From: Streptomyces peucetius
GTDB lineage: Bacteria > Actinomycetota > Actinomycetes > Streptomycetales > Streptomycetaceae
Length of the DNA: 64,000 bases
Direction: 5' to 3'
NCBI RefSeq assembly: GCF_025854275.1
Contig: NZ_CP107567.1
Coordinates: forward strand, 7,378,001 to 7,442,000
The notes under the pieces are model-generated. The model did not search any database. It was given only the letters and a program-made list of their open reading frames with translations, and was not told the origin of the DNA. Both the position numbers and the translations under genes were made by a program. This document shows, in pieces, positions 17,316 through 26,433 of this stretch; the stretch's first letter is position 1; each line of letters begins with the position of its first letter.

Positions 17316-19046
17316 TCACATGGCGCAGTGGACGGGGCGGGGCAGGCTGCCGTCGGTGAGGCGGGCGGCGAAGAACCGTTCGGTCACCAGTTGTCTTCCC
17401 AGGACGAGCGGGGTCCCGGCGGGCGCGAGGTGCATGTCGGGGCTCGTGGCCCGATCGGCTCCGGCGGGGTGCCAGTGCAGGCCGTCGGCGGTGACGGTCA
17501 GTTCCGGGATGGTGGAGTCCTCGCCGATCTCCACGCCCGTTGCGGAGAAGCCGCGGCGCAGCAGCGGTCGTACGGCGAAGTGGCCGGCCGGCAGCCCGAG
17601 TTCGGCCAGCAGCGCGGCGACGGCGGGGATGTCGTGGGTGTTCTCCGGTGTTTCGGTGAGGGCGACGCGCGGGGGCAGACCGAGGTCGATCAGATGGCCG
17701 ATGCCGTCCACGGCGCGCTTCCAGGAGCCGGTGCCGCGATGCCGGTCGTGGGTCGCGGCGGTGGCGCCGTCCAGCGACGTCTGGACGGTGAGCCTGCGGC
17801 CGGCCAGGCCGGCCAGGCCGACCAGCTCCGCGAGCCCCGCCGCCCGGCGGCCGCGCAGCAGCATCGCGTTGGTCATGACGACGGTGGGCAGCCGCGCGGA
17901 GGCGTGGTCGAGCAGACGGACGATGTCGGGATGGAGGAAGGGCTCGCCGCCGGTGAGATACAGCTCGGAGAACCCGGCCGTGACGGCCTCGTCGACGAGG
18001 GCCCGGAAGGCGCCGACGGACAGGCTGCGGGCGGCCGCCCCGGGGGATGACGCGACGGCGCAGTAGTCGCAGGCCAGGTTGCAGTGGAAGTTGGTGTAGA
18101 TCCACAGCCTGGACGGGAAGTACGGCGAGCCGAACAGCGGGACAACCGGCCGGTCGTCCTCGACGGCAGGCGGGACCACCTGCCGGTCGTCCTGGACGGC
18201 CCGGGGCGTGGCATCGCCCCAGCCGTCGTCGTCGGCGGGCCGGAAGCCGGACGGCAGCGTGGAGCGGTAGAGGTGGTAGCGGCCACGGGAGCGTTCGCGC
18301 GGCGGCAGGACCTCCAGGCAGGTGGTCCACCAGCCGGTCTCGATGGTCTCGACGAACACGTCGGGCAGACCGGCGGCGCGCATGGACCGCGCCTGCGCCT
18401 GCCAGTCGTAGGCGAGCGGCACCAGTTCCGCGGCGGCGTGCCCGTCGATCAGGTCGAGCACCGCGTACCGGACCTCTTGGCGCCCGTCGTTGGCCGGTTT
18501 GCCGATCACGCCGACGTTGACGGCGAGCGTGTCCCCGATGCGCCGCTGCCAGGGCAGACCGCTGTGGGTGCACAGCACCACGTCCGCGCCGGACGCCTCG
18601 GCGCGGAGCCGGTGCTCCTCCTCGGGCAGCGACTCCCACCAGAAGTCGTTCAGGGCCAGCGTGGATCCGTGGACCATGTGGACGTCGACGCCTGCGATCG
18701 TCTCCCGGTGCTCGGTGGGCAGCCGGCCCATCCAGGCGGCGAAGTCGCGGCCGGTCGCGGCGAGGGTGTGGTCGTAGACGATCTGGGCGTACTCGTTGTC
18801 CTTCGGGTCGCGGTATCCGCAGCCGCAGTCGGCGTCGCCGCGGGCGATCGCCACGTCGTAGTTGCCGGCGACGCACTCGATGCCGTTGTCCGTCAGGATC
18901 GGCCACAGGGCATCGACGTCGGCACCGAAGCCGCCGAGGTCGCCCAGGCAGAACAGCCGCTCGGCGCCCCGGGCACGTGCGTCGTCGACGAACGACCGCA
19001 GGGCGTACGGGTTGCCGTAGGGGCCTCCGCATACCGCGATGCGCAC
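17316..19046 (-). CDS. Metallophosphoesterase-radical SAM fusion protein
   Basis: A 576-residue two-domain enzyme. Residues 1-215 resemble YfcE-like metallophosphoesterases: GDLGGFG (35-41), GNYDVAI (61-67), MVHGS and CTHSGLPW. The first metal motif, normally DxHGN, reads GGPYGN, so one metal site may be lost. Residues ~310-570 are a radical SAM domain with the [4Fe-4S] cysteines Cys322, Cys326 and Cys329 (CNLACDYC), a YLTGGEPFLHPD block and TNAMLLRG. No SPASM cysteines are evident. Such a fusion suggests phosphate removal and radical chemistry on one substrate. It lies 39 bp after the glycosyltransferase. Start ATG at 19046. Confidence 0.85.
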   Translation of the reverse strand: MRIAVCGGPYGNPYALRSFVDDARARGAERLFCLGDLGGFGADVDALWPILTDNGIECVAGNYDVAIARGDADCGCGYRDPKDNEYAQIVYDHTLAATGRDFAAWMGRLPTEHRETIAGVDVHMVHGSTLALNDFWWESLPEEEHRLRAEASGADVVLCTHSGLPWQRRIGDTLAVNVGVIGKPANDGRQEVRYAVLDLIDGHAAAELVPLAYDWQAQARSMRAAGLPDVFVETIETGWWTTCLEVLPPRERSRGRYHLYRSTLPSGFRPADDDGWGDATPRAVQDDRQVVPPAVEDDRPVVPLFGSPYFPSRLWIYTNFHCNLACDYCAVASSPGAAARSLSVGAFRALVDEAVTAGFSELYLTGGEPFLHPDIVRLLDHASARLPTVVMTNAMLLRGRRAAGLAELVGLAGLAGRRLTVQTSLDGATAATHDRHRGTGSWKRAVDGIGHLIDLGLPPRVALTETPENTHDIPAVAALLAELGLPAGHFAVRPLLRRGFSATGVEIGEDSTIPELTVTADGLHWHPAGADRATSPDMHLAPAGTPLVLGRQLVTERFFAARLTDGSLPRPVHCAM

Positions 19047-19085
19047 AGGGAATCTCCAGTCTCTCCGGTGAAACGGGCGTGGGGG

Positions 19086-19817
19086 TCAGGACCGTTCGGC
19101 AGGGACGTCGCGCGCCGTCCGCCCGCGGCGGCGGAGGTGGGGCCCGGCGGCGTACAGGGCGCGGATGCGTTCGGGGTCGACGCCCGCGAAATACAGCAGC
19201 TTCAGGTACTGCATGAAGGCGACCATGCGCCAGGTGCCGTGGGCGGTGAACCGGCGGGAGGACGCTGTGGAGGTCGCGGGCAGAAGGCACAGGGTCCCTC
19301 GCCGGTGCAGACGCCGGGACATTTCCAGGTCCTCCATGATGGCCAGGTCGGGGAAGCCGCCCAGTTCGTCGAAGACGCCGCGGCGGATGAACATGGCCTG
19401 GTCGCCGAAGATGTGGTGCAGCCGACGGGCCCGGGCGTTCGAGGTCCACGCCAGGTGGTTCAGGCCGGGGGTCCGGCGGTCGAAACGGATCGTCAGGCCC
19501 CCGCCGACCACGGCCGGGTCGGCCAGGCAGGCGCGGATCTGACCGAGCGCCGCCGGGTCGACGGCGGTGTCGGCGTGGACGAACCAGAGCACATCACCGC
19601 CGGCGTGCCGGGCGCCTTCGTTCATCTGCTTGGCGCGGCCGCGTGCGCTGTGCACCACGGTGGCGTGGCGGGCGGCGAGTTCGGCGGTGGTGTCGGTGGA
19701 GCCGCCGTCGACGACGATGAGCTCGCAGTCGGGGAAGTCCCGGCACAGGCGGCTCAGCGCGGCCTGTACAGCGGCTTCCTCGTTCAGTACCGGGACGATG
19801 ATCGACACCTCGCTCAT
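19086..19817 (-). CDS. Glycosyltransferase family 2, TIGR04283-like
   Basis: A 243-residue GT-A glycosyltransferase. VSIIVPVLNEEAAVQAAL opens the domain, with VDGGSTDTTAELA and the metal-binding VHADTAVD. HSARGRAKQMNEGARHAGGDVLWFVHADT closely follows the pattern of the TIGR04283 family, which is annotated with arsenosugar biosynthesis because of its genomic neighbours. The radical SAM neighbours fit such a setting, but no arsM or ArsS-type enzyme is present, so the product is unproven. A GTG nine bases upstream (19826) is an alternative start. Confidence 0.85.
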   Translation of the reverse strand: MSEVSIIVPVLNEEAAVQAALSRLCRDFPDCELIVVDGGSTDTTAELAARHATVVHSARGRAKQMNEGARHAGGDVLWFVHADTAVDPAALGQIRACLADPAVVGGGLTIRFDRRTPGLNHLAWTSNARARRLHHIFGDQAMFIRRGVFDELGGFPDLAIMEDLEMSRRLHRRGTLCLLPATSTASSRRFTAHGTWRMVAFMQYLKLLYFAGVDPERIRALYAAGPHLRRRGRTARDVPAERS

Positions 19818-19840
19818 TCCGCTCACCGCGCCCCTGAAGT

Positions 19841-19876
19841 CGCAGCCGGAGCCGCAGCCGGAGCCGCAGCCGGAGC
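19841..19876 (+). repeat. Three tandem 12-bp repeats
   Basis: Three perfect copies of CGCAGCCGGAGC lie in the 108-bp gap before the glycosyltransferase (its 5' leader on the minus strand). They are internally a degenerate hexamer. No function is evident. Confidence 0.85.
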
Positions 19877-19934
19877 AGCGCGGCGAATCGTGACGGCATC
19901 GCCGGCTCCGCCGACGAGTCCGGTGCGCATGGGC

Positions 19935-21362
19935 CTACTCCTCCTGTCCGTCGGGACGGCGCACGGACGGCGCACGGACCTCGACGAGCGGGAGCAGCGT
20001 GCGCAGCTGTGCGTTCTCGGCCGGGTCGAGCACCGCGTGCTGCACGCAGGCCGGCACCACGGTGCCGTCCTCCGGGTGCGCCATGGAGTACTGGCAGGCG
20101 GCCAGCCGCTCCTGAGCCTCCCGCAGCGCCGGTTCTCCCGCCGGCTCTCCGCGCCGCATCATCTCCCAGGCGGGCCCGACGACTTCGGCGTCCATGAACC
20201 GATGCATCACAAAGGTGACCGGGCGGACACGGAAACGGTTCCGCACCAGCCGCGGCACGCCGACCCGGCCGGCCGTACGGGCCAGCCACCGCACCGCGAT
20301 CACCACGGTGGAGGGGTGCCGGGCGACGACACGCGCCATCTTCGCGGCGAGCACGGCGGGCGGGGTGCCGGTGAAGCTGACCTTGCCGAAGTACCGGAAG
20401 AAGGCGTCGCGCACCGCCAGATCGCGAGGGTCGTCCTCTTCGAGGAACGGGTACCAGCGCCTCCCGGCGTAGAAGCCGTACGCGGTGCGGTTGCAGCGCA
20501 CATCACCGTTCTGGAAGACCCCGTACCCGAGCGGGCGTCCCGCGCCGCGCCCGATCTCCGCCCACACCGCGTCCGCGGTCGCCTCGCGGTACGGCTCCTT
20601 CCAGCGCCGCTCGTCCCCGAGGAAGGCGGCGGGCTGGAAGGAGAACATGCCGTACCCCATGGTGCGGCACTCCCGGACGACGTCGGCGATCTCGTCGAGG
20701 TTGCCGGGTGTGACGGTCATGTTGTGGGCGAGGAAGTACCGCACCCCGTGTTCGCGGCGCAACCTCGCGAACATGTCGGCGAACCGCTTCCGGTAGGGGT
20801 TCAGCGCCAGTTCACCGGGCGGGCGTTCGATGCCGCGCCTGCCGTACATGAACTTGTCGAAGTGCGCGGCGAAGGACAGCCGCGCGAAGCGGCGCTCGCC
20901 GTCGTCGCGCAGCGCCAGCCGCTCCAGATGGTCGTAGTCGAAGTCGCCGTGCGTGAAGCTCATCGGCTCCCGGCCCTGGGCGTGCATGATCTCCAGCGCG
21001 GCCGCGTGATCGTCCGGCGGAAGCAGGCTCACTTCGCCGCCGATCAGCTGGGCGTGGGCGCGCGGGCCGCGCAGTATGCGCAGCAGACGCATCTGGGCGG
21101 CCACCTGCTCCCGGCTGTGCGGGCCGTCGACCCGGACCTGATTCGCGTCCCGCGAGTGGTAGCAGGGCGTGCACTTCAGGTTGCACCTGGGGAAGACCCC
21201 GTGGGTGCCTTCACAGCCCACGCCGTGCTGCCCGATGATCTGCCCCGGCGTCCTGACGGCATCCGGCAGTTCGGCCCACCGGCGTGCCATCGCCGCCACG
21301 AACTCGGGATCGTACGGCCGGGTCGCCCGTTCGAGGGCTCGCAGTCGCGCCAGGATTCCCAT
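19935..21362 (-). CDS. Radical SAM protein of unknown function
   Basis: A 475-residue radical SAM enzyme. The cluster cysteines are Cys60, Cys64 and Cys67 in RCNLKCTPCYHSRD, and the SAM-binding GGE motif is in LIGGEVSLLPPDD. Nearly 300 residues follow with FSFQPAAFLGD, a GYGVFQNGDVRCNR segment, and a C-terminal Cys in VVPACVQHAVLD that could bind a second cluster or substrate. I do not recognise the subfamily. It sits 117 bp after the flavoprotein disulfide reductase and leads into the glycosyltransferase, so it is a core member of the operon. Confidence 0.82.
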   Translation of the reverse strand: MGILARLRALERATRPYDPEFVAAMARRWAELPDAVRTPGQIIGQHGVGCEGTHGVFPRCNLKCTPCYHSRDANQVRVDGPHSREQVAAQMRLLRILRGPRAHAQLIGGEVSLLPPDDHAAALEIMHAQGREPMSFTHGDFDYDHLERLALRDDGERRFARLSFAAHFDKFMYGRRGIERPPGELALNPYRKRFADMFARLRREHGVRYFLAHNMTVTPGNLDEIADVVRECRTMGYGMFSFQPAAFLGDERRWKEPYREATADAVWAEIGRGAGRPLGYGVFQNGDVRCNRTAYGFYAGRRWYPFLEEDDPRDLAVRDAFFRYFGKVSFTGTPPAVLAAKMARVVARHPSTVVIAVRWLARTAGRVGVPRLVRNRFRVRPVTFVMHRFMDAEVVGPAWEMMRRGEPAGEPALREAQERLAACQYSMAHPEDGTVVPACVQHAVLDPAENAQLRTLLPLVEVRAPSVRRPDGQEE

Positions 21363-21479
21363 CGGTCACTTCTCCGTCCTCGATGCCGTACGAGTGATCA
21401 GCGGTGGTCCGCCGGAGGGCGCCCGGGTCCGGCCCACCGCGAACCGCGAGCCGGGTGGACGTGCCGGGCGCCCGGCGTG

Positions 21480-22919
21480 TCACGGCGCGCGGCCCCTTCC
21501 TGCCGGCCGTGTCCTCCTGCGCAGTCCCAGCAGCGCGCCCGTGAGGGCACGAGCACGGTCGAGCCGGTCGTACACGTCCGTGAGCGCCGCGTGCCAGGGC
21601 CCGTCCGTGTAACCGGGGTACGGGTGCACGGTCCTGGCGTACCGCGAGGGCGTCCAGCCCAGCCGCACCGCGGTGGCCAGGTGCGCGATCGTCTCCCCGG
21701 CCCGCGGAGCGACCACTGTCGCGCCGGTGATCCGCCCGCGTCCGTCCAGCACCAGGCAGGTGAAGCCGTCGGTACGGCCGTCGGCGACGGCCCGGTCCAC
21801 CCGGTCGTGTTCCACGGTGACGCTGCGGGCCCCTTCGGCGGACGTCGCACCCACGCGGGCGACCTCCGGGTCGGTGTACGTCACCCGGGGCACCGCGTCG
21901 TAGTCGATCCGGCGCCGCACACCCAGCAGCGCGGACGCCGCCGCGGCCGCGCCCTGCACGCCGCCCAGGTGCGTGAAGGCGGAGCGGCCGGTGACGTCCC
22001 CGGCCGCGTAGACGCGCGGATTCGTGGTGCGCAGCCGGTCGTCCACCCGGACGTCGCCGCGCCCGGTCAGCGCCACCCCCGCCGCCTCCAGCCCCAGGCC
22101 GCGGGTGTTCGCGCGGCGGCCGGTGACGGCCAGCAGCGCGTCGTACACCAGCGGGCCACCCGGAGCGTGCACCGCGCCGCCGTCGACCCGCTCGGCCGGG
22201 CAGCCGGTGCGGACCGTGACTCCCTCGGCCGCCAGTCGCTCCCGCACGAGAGCGGAGGCGCGTGGTTCCTCGCGCGGCAGCAGCCGTTCCGCCGCCTCCA
22301 CGAGGGTGACCGTGGAGCCGAGGCGGGCGAAGGCCTGCGCCAGTTCGCAGCCGACGGGCCCGCCGCCCAGCACCAGCAGCCGCCCGGGCAGCTCGGTCAG
22401 TCCCCACACGGTGTCGCTGGTCAGCGGATCGGCCTCGGCCAGGCCGGGGACGGGGACCAGGGAAGGGGCCGAGCCGGTGGCGATCACCGCGTACCGGAAG
22501 GCGACCTCCCGCTCACCGGCCACCCGCAGCGCCCGCGGTCCGGTGAAGACGGCCTCCCCGTGGGCCACTTCGACACCGGCGGCGTACAAGGACTCGGCCG
22601 AGTCGTGCGGCTCGATCGCCGCGGTCGCCCGCTCGACATGCGCCATGGCCGCCGCGAGGTCCGCCGGGCCGTGCGGTGCCCGCAGCCCGTACCGCCCCAC
22701 GCCCCGGGCGGCCTGCACTTCGGCGGCCACATGCAGCAGCGCCTTGCTGGGCACGCACCCGGTCCACAGGCAGTCACCGCCCAGCCGGTCCCGTTCGACG
22801 AGCAGCACCCGGGCGCCGAGGCGGGCGGCGGTCCGGGCGGCGGTCAGGCCGGCGCTGCCGCCTCCGACGACGACCAGGTCGTACGCCCCGTCGCCGCGCG
22901 AGGGCTGTCGCATGCTCAT
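21480..22919 (-). CDS. Dihydrolipoamide dehydrogenase/mercuric reductase-like flavoprotein
   Basis: A 479-residue class I pyridine nucleotide-disulfide oxidoreductase. FAD motif VVGGGSAGLTAARTAARLGA; redox-active pair Cys50/Cys55 in GGDCLWTGCVPSKALL; NAD(P) motif VLGGGPVGCELAQAFARLG; YAAGDVTG FAD contact; C-terminal interface with HPYPGYTDG. The catalytic His-Glu pair of lipoamide dehydrogenases (HxHPxxxE) is altered because Glu is replaced. No MerA N-terminal or C-terminal metal-binding cysteines are present, so the substrate is unclear. ATG 22919 has GAGG upstream; GTG 22931 is possible. It heads the leftward operon. Confidence 0.85.
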   Translation of the reverse strand: MSMRQPSRGDGAYDLVVVGGGSAGLTAARTAARLGARVLLVERDRLGGDCLWTGCVPSKALLHVAAEVQAARGVGRYGLRAPHGPADLAAAMAHVERATAAIEPHDSAESLYAAGVEVAHGEAVFTGPRALRVAGEREVAFRYAVIATGSAPSLVPVPGLAEADPLTSDTVWGLTELPGRLLVLGGGPVGCELAQAFARLGSTVTLVEAAERLLPREEPRASALVRERLAAEGVTVRTGCPAERVDGGAVHAPGGPLVYDALLAVTGRRANTRGLGLEAAGVALTGRGDVRVDDRLRTTNPRVYAAGDVTGRSAFTHLGGVQGAAAAASALLGVRRRIDYDAVPRVTYTDPEVARVGATSAEGARSVTVEHDRVDRAVADGRTDGFTCLVLDGRGRITGATVVAPRAGETIAHLATAVRLGWTPSRYARTVHPYPGYTDGPWHAALTDVYDRLDRARALTGALLGLRRRTRPAGRGRAP

Positions 22920-23197
22920 CGGCCGCCTCACTCGCCTCTCGTGTCCACTGCGGCACGGGAATCCGCTCGGGTGACTCCGGCCTTCCCTTCAGGTACGACT
23001 CATTCGACACGCCGCACCCCACCGGCAGGCCGACCGCCGTCCCCGGCGTGTCGGGCAGGCAACAGGGCAGGGCCCGGGGATGTACTGCGTCCTCAACGGA
23101 CCGGAATCACGGGACGCGAGGCACGGCCAGCCGCGGAAGGACCGGCCCGAACCTGGGGTTTCGCGCATCCGTCCGCCGGCACAGAGGAGTCATCGCA

Positions 23198-23947
23198 TTG
23201 GACGAGAGGGAGTGGCGCCGCTACCTCGCCGCCTACCATGACGACCGTCCCGGCATCACCGAGGAGTTCTTCCGGCGCGCCGACACCTCACCGCACGCCT
23301 GGCTCGCCGAACCGCTGCGTGCGTCGGCCGGCACCGTACTGGACCTGGCCTGCGGCACAGCACCTCTGCGCCCCCTGCTGCCGGACGCCGAATGGGTCGG
23401 GCTCGACTCCTCGCCCGGGGAACTGGCGGCGGCCGCCCGGCTCGGCCGGGGGCCGCTCCTCCGGGCGAGTGCCGACGCCCTGCCCCTGGCCTCGTCGAGC
23501 CTCGGCGCCGTCTGCGCGTCGATGTGCCTGCCCGTGCTCACCCCGCTGCCGCGAGTACTCGGCGAGGTCGAACGGGTGCTGCGGCCCGGCGGGATGCTCG
23601 CGGTCCTCGTCCCTGCCCGCCTCGGGCTCGACCCGCGGGGGCTGATGGGCTGGGCCCGGGTCATGTCGGCGCTCGGTGTGGCACGTCAGCCCTGGCCCAA
23701 TCCGCAGGCCAGGGATGCCGCTGCCACGGTGCTGCGGCGGGCGGGATTCACGGTCCGGTCCGACGAGCGGCGGGTCTTCACCCTCGTACTGGAGACCGAC
23801 GACGACGCGGCCGTCCTGGTCGACGGCCTCTACCTGCCCGGCCTGCGCCCGGAACGTGCGGCCGCCGCCAAGCGGGTCCTCGGCGGCTGGATCCGTGACG
23901 GACGAACACTGCCGCTGCCGTTGCGCCGAGTCCTGGCGACGACCTGA
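23198..23947 (+). CDS. Class I SAM-dependent methyltransferase, divergent from the radical SAM operon
   Basis: A 249-residue methyltransferase starting at TTG, chosen because GAGGAG lies 8 nt upstream and no ATG/GTG fits. The SAM site is VLDLACGTAPLRPLLPDAEWVGLDSS (about 48-73), with RASADALPLASSSLGAV and EVERVLRPGGMLAVL following, the type-11 methyltransferase pattern. It lacks the conserved cysteines of the arsenite methyltransferase ArsM. About 280 bp separate it from the operon head, so they likely share a bidirectional promoter and pathway. Confidence 0.85.
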   Translation: MDEREWRRYLAAYHDDRPGITEEFFRRADTSPHAWLAEPLRASAGTVLDLACGTAPLRPLLPDAEWVGLDSSPGELAAAARLGRGPLLRASADALPLASSSLGAVCASMCLPVLTPLPRVLGEVERVLRPGGMLAVLVPARLGLDPRGLMGWARVMSALGVARQPWPNPQARDAAATVLRRAGFTVRSDERRVFTLVLETDDDAAVLVDGLYLPGLRPERAAAAKRVLGGWIRDGRTLPLPLRRVLATT

Positions 23948-24207
23948 CAGCGACCTCGGCCTTTGCCCTTACACCTTGGCGAGCTCCTGATTCCCCGTCC
24001 GCACCTGCGCACTGCTCGCGAGCGGAGCCGGACGTGCCGGGCCCCGGTGCTGGGAGCCCGCCCCCGCCGCCATCGGTACACCGTGGGTGCGTCCCGGGCC
24101 GGGCGGTGCTGATCGTTGCCTGCCCCTCACCGCCGCCGGGAACCTGTACAAAAAGGGCAGAATGAAGGGAGAGGTTCGCCCGCAGCCTCTGTCCGGAGGG
24201 TGACCAG

Positions 24208-25128
24208 ATGGCAGGGAAGGGTTCTCGTTCACGCTACGTCCCTGACCGGGGACTGACCACGCGCATGGTGACGACGATGTTCCTGATCGGGCTGCTGTAC
24301 GTGGTCTTCGTCGGTGTCCTGCTGGCCACCCTGCGGGACTCGTGGCTCCTGATCCTCGTGATCGCGGGCGCCGTCTTCATCGCGCAGTTCTGGTTCAGTG
24401 ACCGGATCGCGGCTTTCAGTATGGGCGCCCGCGAGGTCACTCCCGAGCAGCAGCCCGAGCTGCACGGCGCTGTCGACCGTATCTGCGCCCTCGCCGACAT
24501 GCCGAAGCCGCGGGTGGCGGTCGCGGAAAGCGATGTGCCGAACGCCTTCGCCACCGGCCGCAGCCAGGAGACGGCTCTGGTCTGTGCCACGACCGGCCTG
24601 CTCCGGCGCCTGGAGCCACAGGAACTGGAGGGGGTCCTCGCGCACGAGCTGTCGCACGTCGCGCACCGCGACGTCGCGGTGATGACCATCGCGTCGTTCC
24701 TCGGCGTCCTGGCGGGCGCGATGACCCGTGTCGCACTGTGGGGCGGCTTCGGGCGGCCGGGCAGCAGCCGTGACGGCAACACCGCCATCGCGATGCTCGT
24801 CATCCCCCTGGTCAGCGCCGTGGTCTACGTGATCAGCTTCCTGCTGACCCGGTTGCTCTCCCGCTACCGGGAGCTGTCCGCCGACCGTGCCGCCGCACTG
24901 CTGACCGGCCGCCCCTCGGCGCTTGCCTCCGCCCTCACCAAGGTGACCGGCGAGATGGCGCGGATCCCGACGCGGGACCTGCGCAAGGCCGAGCCGTTCA
25001 ACGCCTTCTGGTTCGCGCCGGCGTTCTCCTCGAAGGAGAGCCTGAGCAGGCTGCTCTCCTCGCACCCGACTCTGGAGCAGCGGCTGGACCAGTTGGGCAG
25101 GATCTCGTCGCAGCTCGGCAGCCCGTGA
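24208..25128 (+). CDS. htpX: M48 zinc metalloprotease HtpX
   Basis: A 306-residue membrane protease. Two N-terminal transmembrane segments (about 22-42 and 46-62) precede the catalytic domain; the zinc motif HELSH is at 146-150, two more hydrophobic segments follow, and the third ligand Glu lies in SRYRELSADRAA. HtpX degrades misfolded membrane proteins. It is followed 15 bp later by a PspAB-like gene, the usual actinobacterial pairing for envelope stress. The 260 bp upstream hold no gene. Confidence 0.93.
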   Translation: MAGKGSRSRYVPDRGLTTRMVTTMFLIGLLYVVFVGVLLATLRDSWLLILVIAGAVFIAQFWFSDRIAAFSMGAREVTPEQQPELHGAVDRICALADMPKPRVAVAESDVPNAFATGRSQETALVCATTGLLRRLEPQELEGVLAHELSHVAHRDVAVMTIASFLGVLAGAMTRVALWGGFGRPGSSRDGNTAIAMLVIPLVSAVVYVISFLLTRLLSRYRELSADRAAALLTGRPSALASALTKVTGEMARIPTRDLRKAEPFNAFWFAPAFSSKESLSRLLSSHPTLEQRLDQLGRISSQLGSP

Positions 25129-25143
25129 CGGAAGGTTCCTGCT

Positions 25144-25788
25144 ATGGGACTCCTCGACACCATCCTCGGCCGCAGCCGACCGGTGCGCCCCGATCTCGAA
25201 CAGCTCTTCGGTCTGCCCGGTGCCGCGATCACCCTGGAGGCGGGCACCGGGTTCACACCGACCGGCCTGGGCTCGGTGTGCTTCGCCAGCGTCGAAGGCG
25301 GCGCCTTCACGCGGCTCCGGACGGACGTACGGGAACTGCTCGACGCCGACACCGGCCGGGGTGGCGTCCCGGTCGAGTTCAGCCAGGACGCGTACGGCTA
25401 CACCTGGCTCCTCGCCCGCCACCCGGCCGGCGACGTCGTCTCGCTCGTCAACGACCTGCACGCCGTCAACACCCTCCTCGAGGAGGCAGGCTTCGGGCCG
25501 CAGCTGCTCTGCTCACTGGCCGGCTTCCGCGCGGCCGGGGGAGACCGTGCGCTGGCGTTGGTCTACCTCTACAAGCGCGGCACCTTCTATCCGTTCGCGC
25601 CGCTCCCGGGCGCCATCGAGAAGCGTGACAACGCCCTCGAGCTCCAGGTGAGGGCGCTGCTGAAGAACGATCTGCGGATCGAGACGGATCTGAAGCGCTG
25701 GTTTCCGGTGTGGGGGGCACCCGGCCTGGGCGGGACGGGGGCCGACGGCGGTGGCGGGCCGGGCGGTTCGGGTACGGGCCGGCCCTGA
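25144..25788 (+). CDS. pspAB: PspA-associated protein PspAB
   Basis: A 214-residue soluble protein beginning MGLLDTILGRSRPVRPDLEQLFGLPGAAITL, the characteristic opening of actinobacterial PspAB proteins found with HtpX or PspA. Later YTWLLAR, LYKRGTFYPFAPLPG and EKRDNALELQVRALLK are conserved-looking. The last ~25 residues are Gly-rich. No PspA gene is in the window. The product probably assists HtpX or PspA in the envelope stress response (inference from the pairing). Confidence 0.85.
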   Translation: MGLLDTILGRSRPVRPDLEQLFGLPGAAITLEAGTGFTPTGLGSVCFASVEGGAFTRLRTDVRELLDADTGRGGVPVEFSQDAYGYTWLLARHPAGDVVSLVNDLHAVNTLLEEAGFGPQLLCSLAGFRAAGGDRALALVYLYKRGTFYPFAPLPGAIEKRDNALELQVRALLKNDLRIETDLKRWFPVWGAPGLGGTGADGGGGPGGSGTGRP

Positions 25789-25841
25789 GGAAGCGTGTGG
25801 ACGCGAGCCGGCCGTGGTCCCCGTCCTGCCGTTCCACGGCG

Positions 25842-25860
25842 GGCAGCGGCCGCCGCTGCC
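25842..25860. terminator. Hairpin between convergent genes
   Basis: GGCAGCGG and CCGCTGCC form an 8-bp stem with a 3-base loop between the pspAB stop (25788) and the opposing gene's stop (25909), and could end transcription from both sides. Confidence 0.55.
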
Positions 25861-25908
25861 GGTGACGCCGGCCTGCCGGTCATCGTCCGGTGGCCTTCCC
25901 CTTCCGTT

Positions 25909-26433
25909 TCAGTGGCCGGACTCGGCGTGCGAACCGTGGTCGCCGAGCTGAGCTGCGAACCAGTCGTGCAGGGCGTCGGTCAACGCCGAATCCCCCGTGG
26001 CGTAGGTCAGGGTGGCCCCGTCGGCCCGGTCCTCGTAGCGCACCTCGATACGGTCGTACCCGTCCCGCAGTGCGGCGAGGCCGGGCATGTCGTCGCCGTG
26101 GATCCGGGCGGGATCGGCGAAGTCTCCCCGGCTGAACGCCTCGGCCTCCTTGCGCAGATGAGCGCGTATCAGGTCGATCTGCTCGGTGTCGCCGCGCCGG
26201 TCGGCCACGACGTCCTGGGTGCCTCCCGTTGCCGTGGGCGTGAAGCGGTGCGTGGTCTGCTCGAGGTCGAAGGGCATCACGGTGCCTCCCCGCTCGGCCA
26301 CCACCTCCTGCCGCTCGGTCCGGCCGCCGCCCGGACCCTGCTCGGGGCCGCCGGCTGCCAGGACGACGGCCGTCACCGCCCCGGCGACGATCACGCCCGC
26401 GCCCGCCAGGGCCAGGAGCCTGCCGCTATTCAT
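25909..26433 (-). CDS. Secreted/membrane-anchored hypothetical protein
   Basis: A 174-residue protein of unknown function. Residues 5-27 (LLALAGAGVIVAGAVTAVVLAAG) form a signal peptide or anchor without a lipobox Cys. The remainder is acidic and hydrophilic with no domain I recognise (FDLEQTTHRFTPTATGGTQDVVADR, RIEVRYEDRADGATLTY). Its start overlaps the MarR stop by 8 bp, so the pair is translated together and the MarR protein probably controls it. Confidence 0.75.
   Translation of the reverse strand: MNSGRLLALAGAGVIVAGAVTAVVLAAGGPEQGPGGGRTERQEVVAERGGTVMPFDLEQTTHRFTPTATGGTQDVVADRRGDTEQIDLIRAHLRKEAEAFSRGDFADPARIHGDDMPGLAALRDGYDRIEVRYEDRADGATLTYATGDSALTDALHDWFAAQLGDHGSHAESGH

Noticed and set aside
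18084..23645. 1853-codon plus-strand open frame
   Set aside because: Antisense shadow of the leftward operon; the minus-strand genes have the catalytic motifs and codon bias.
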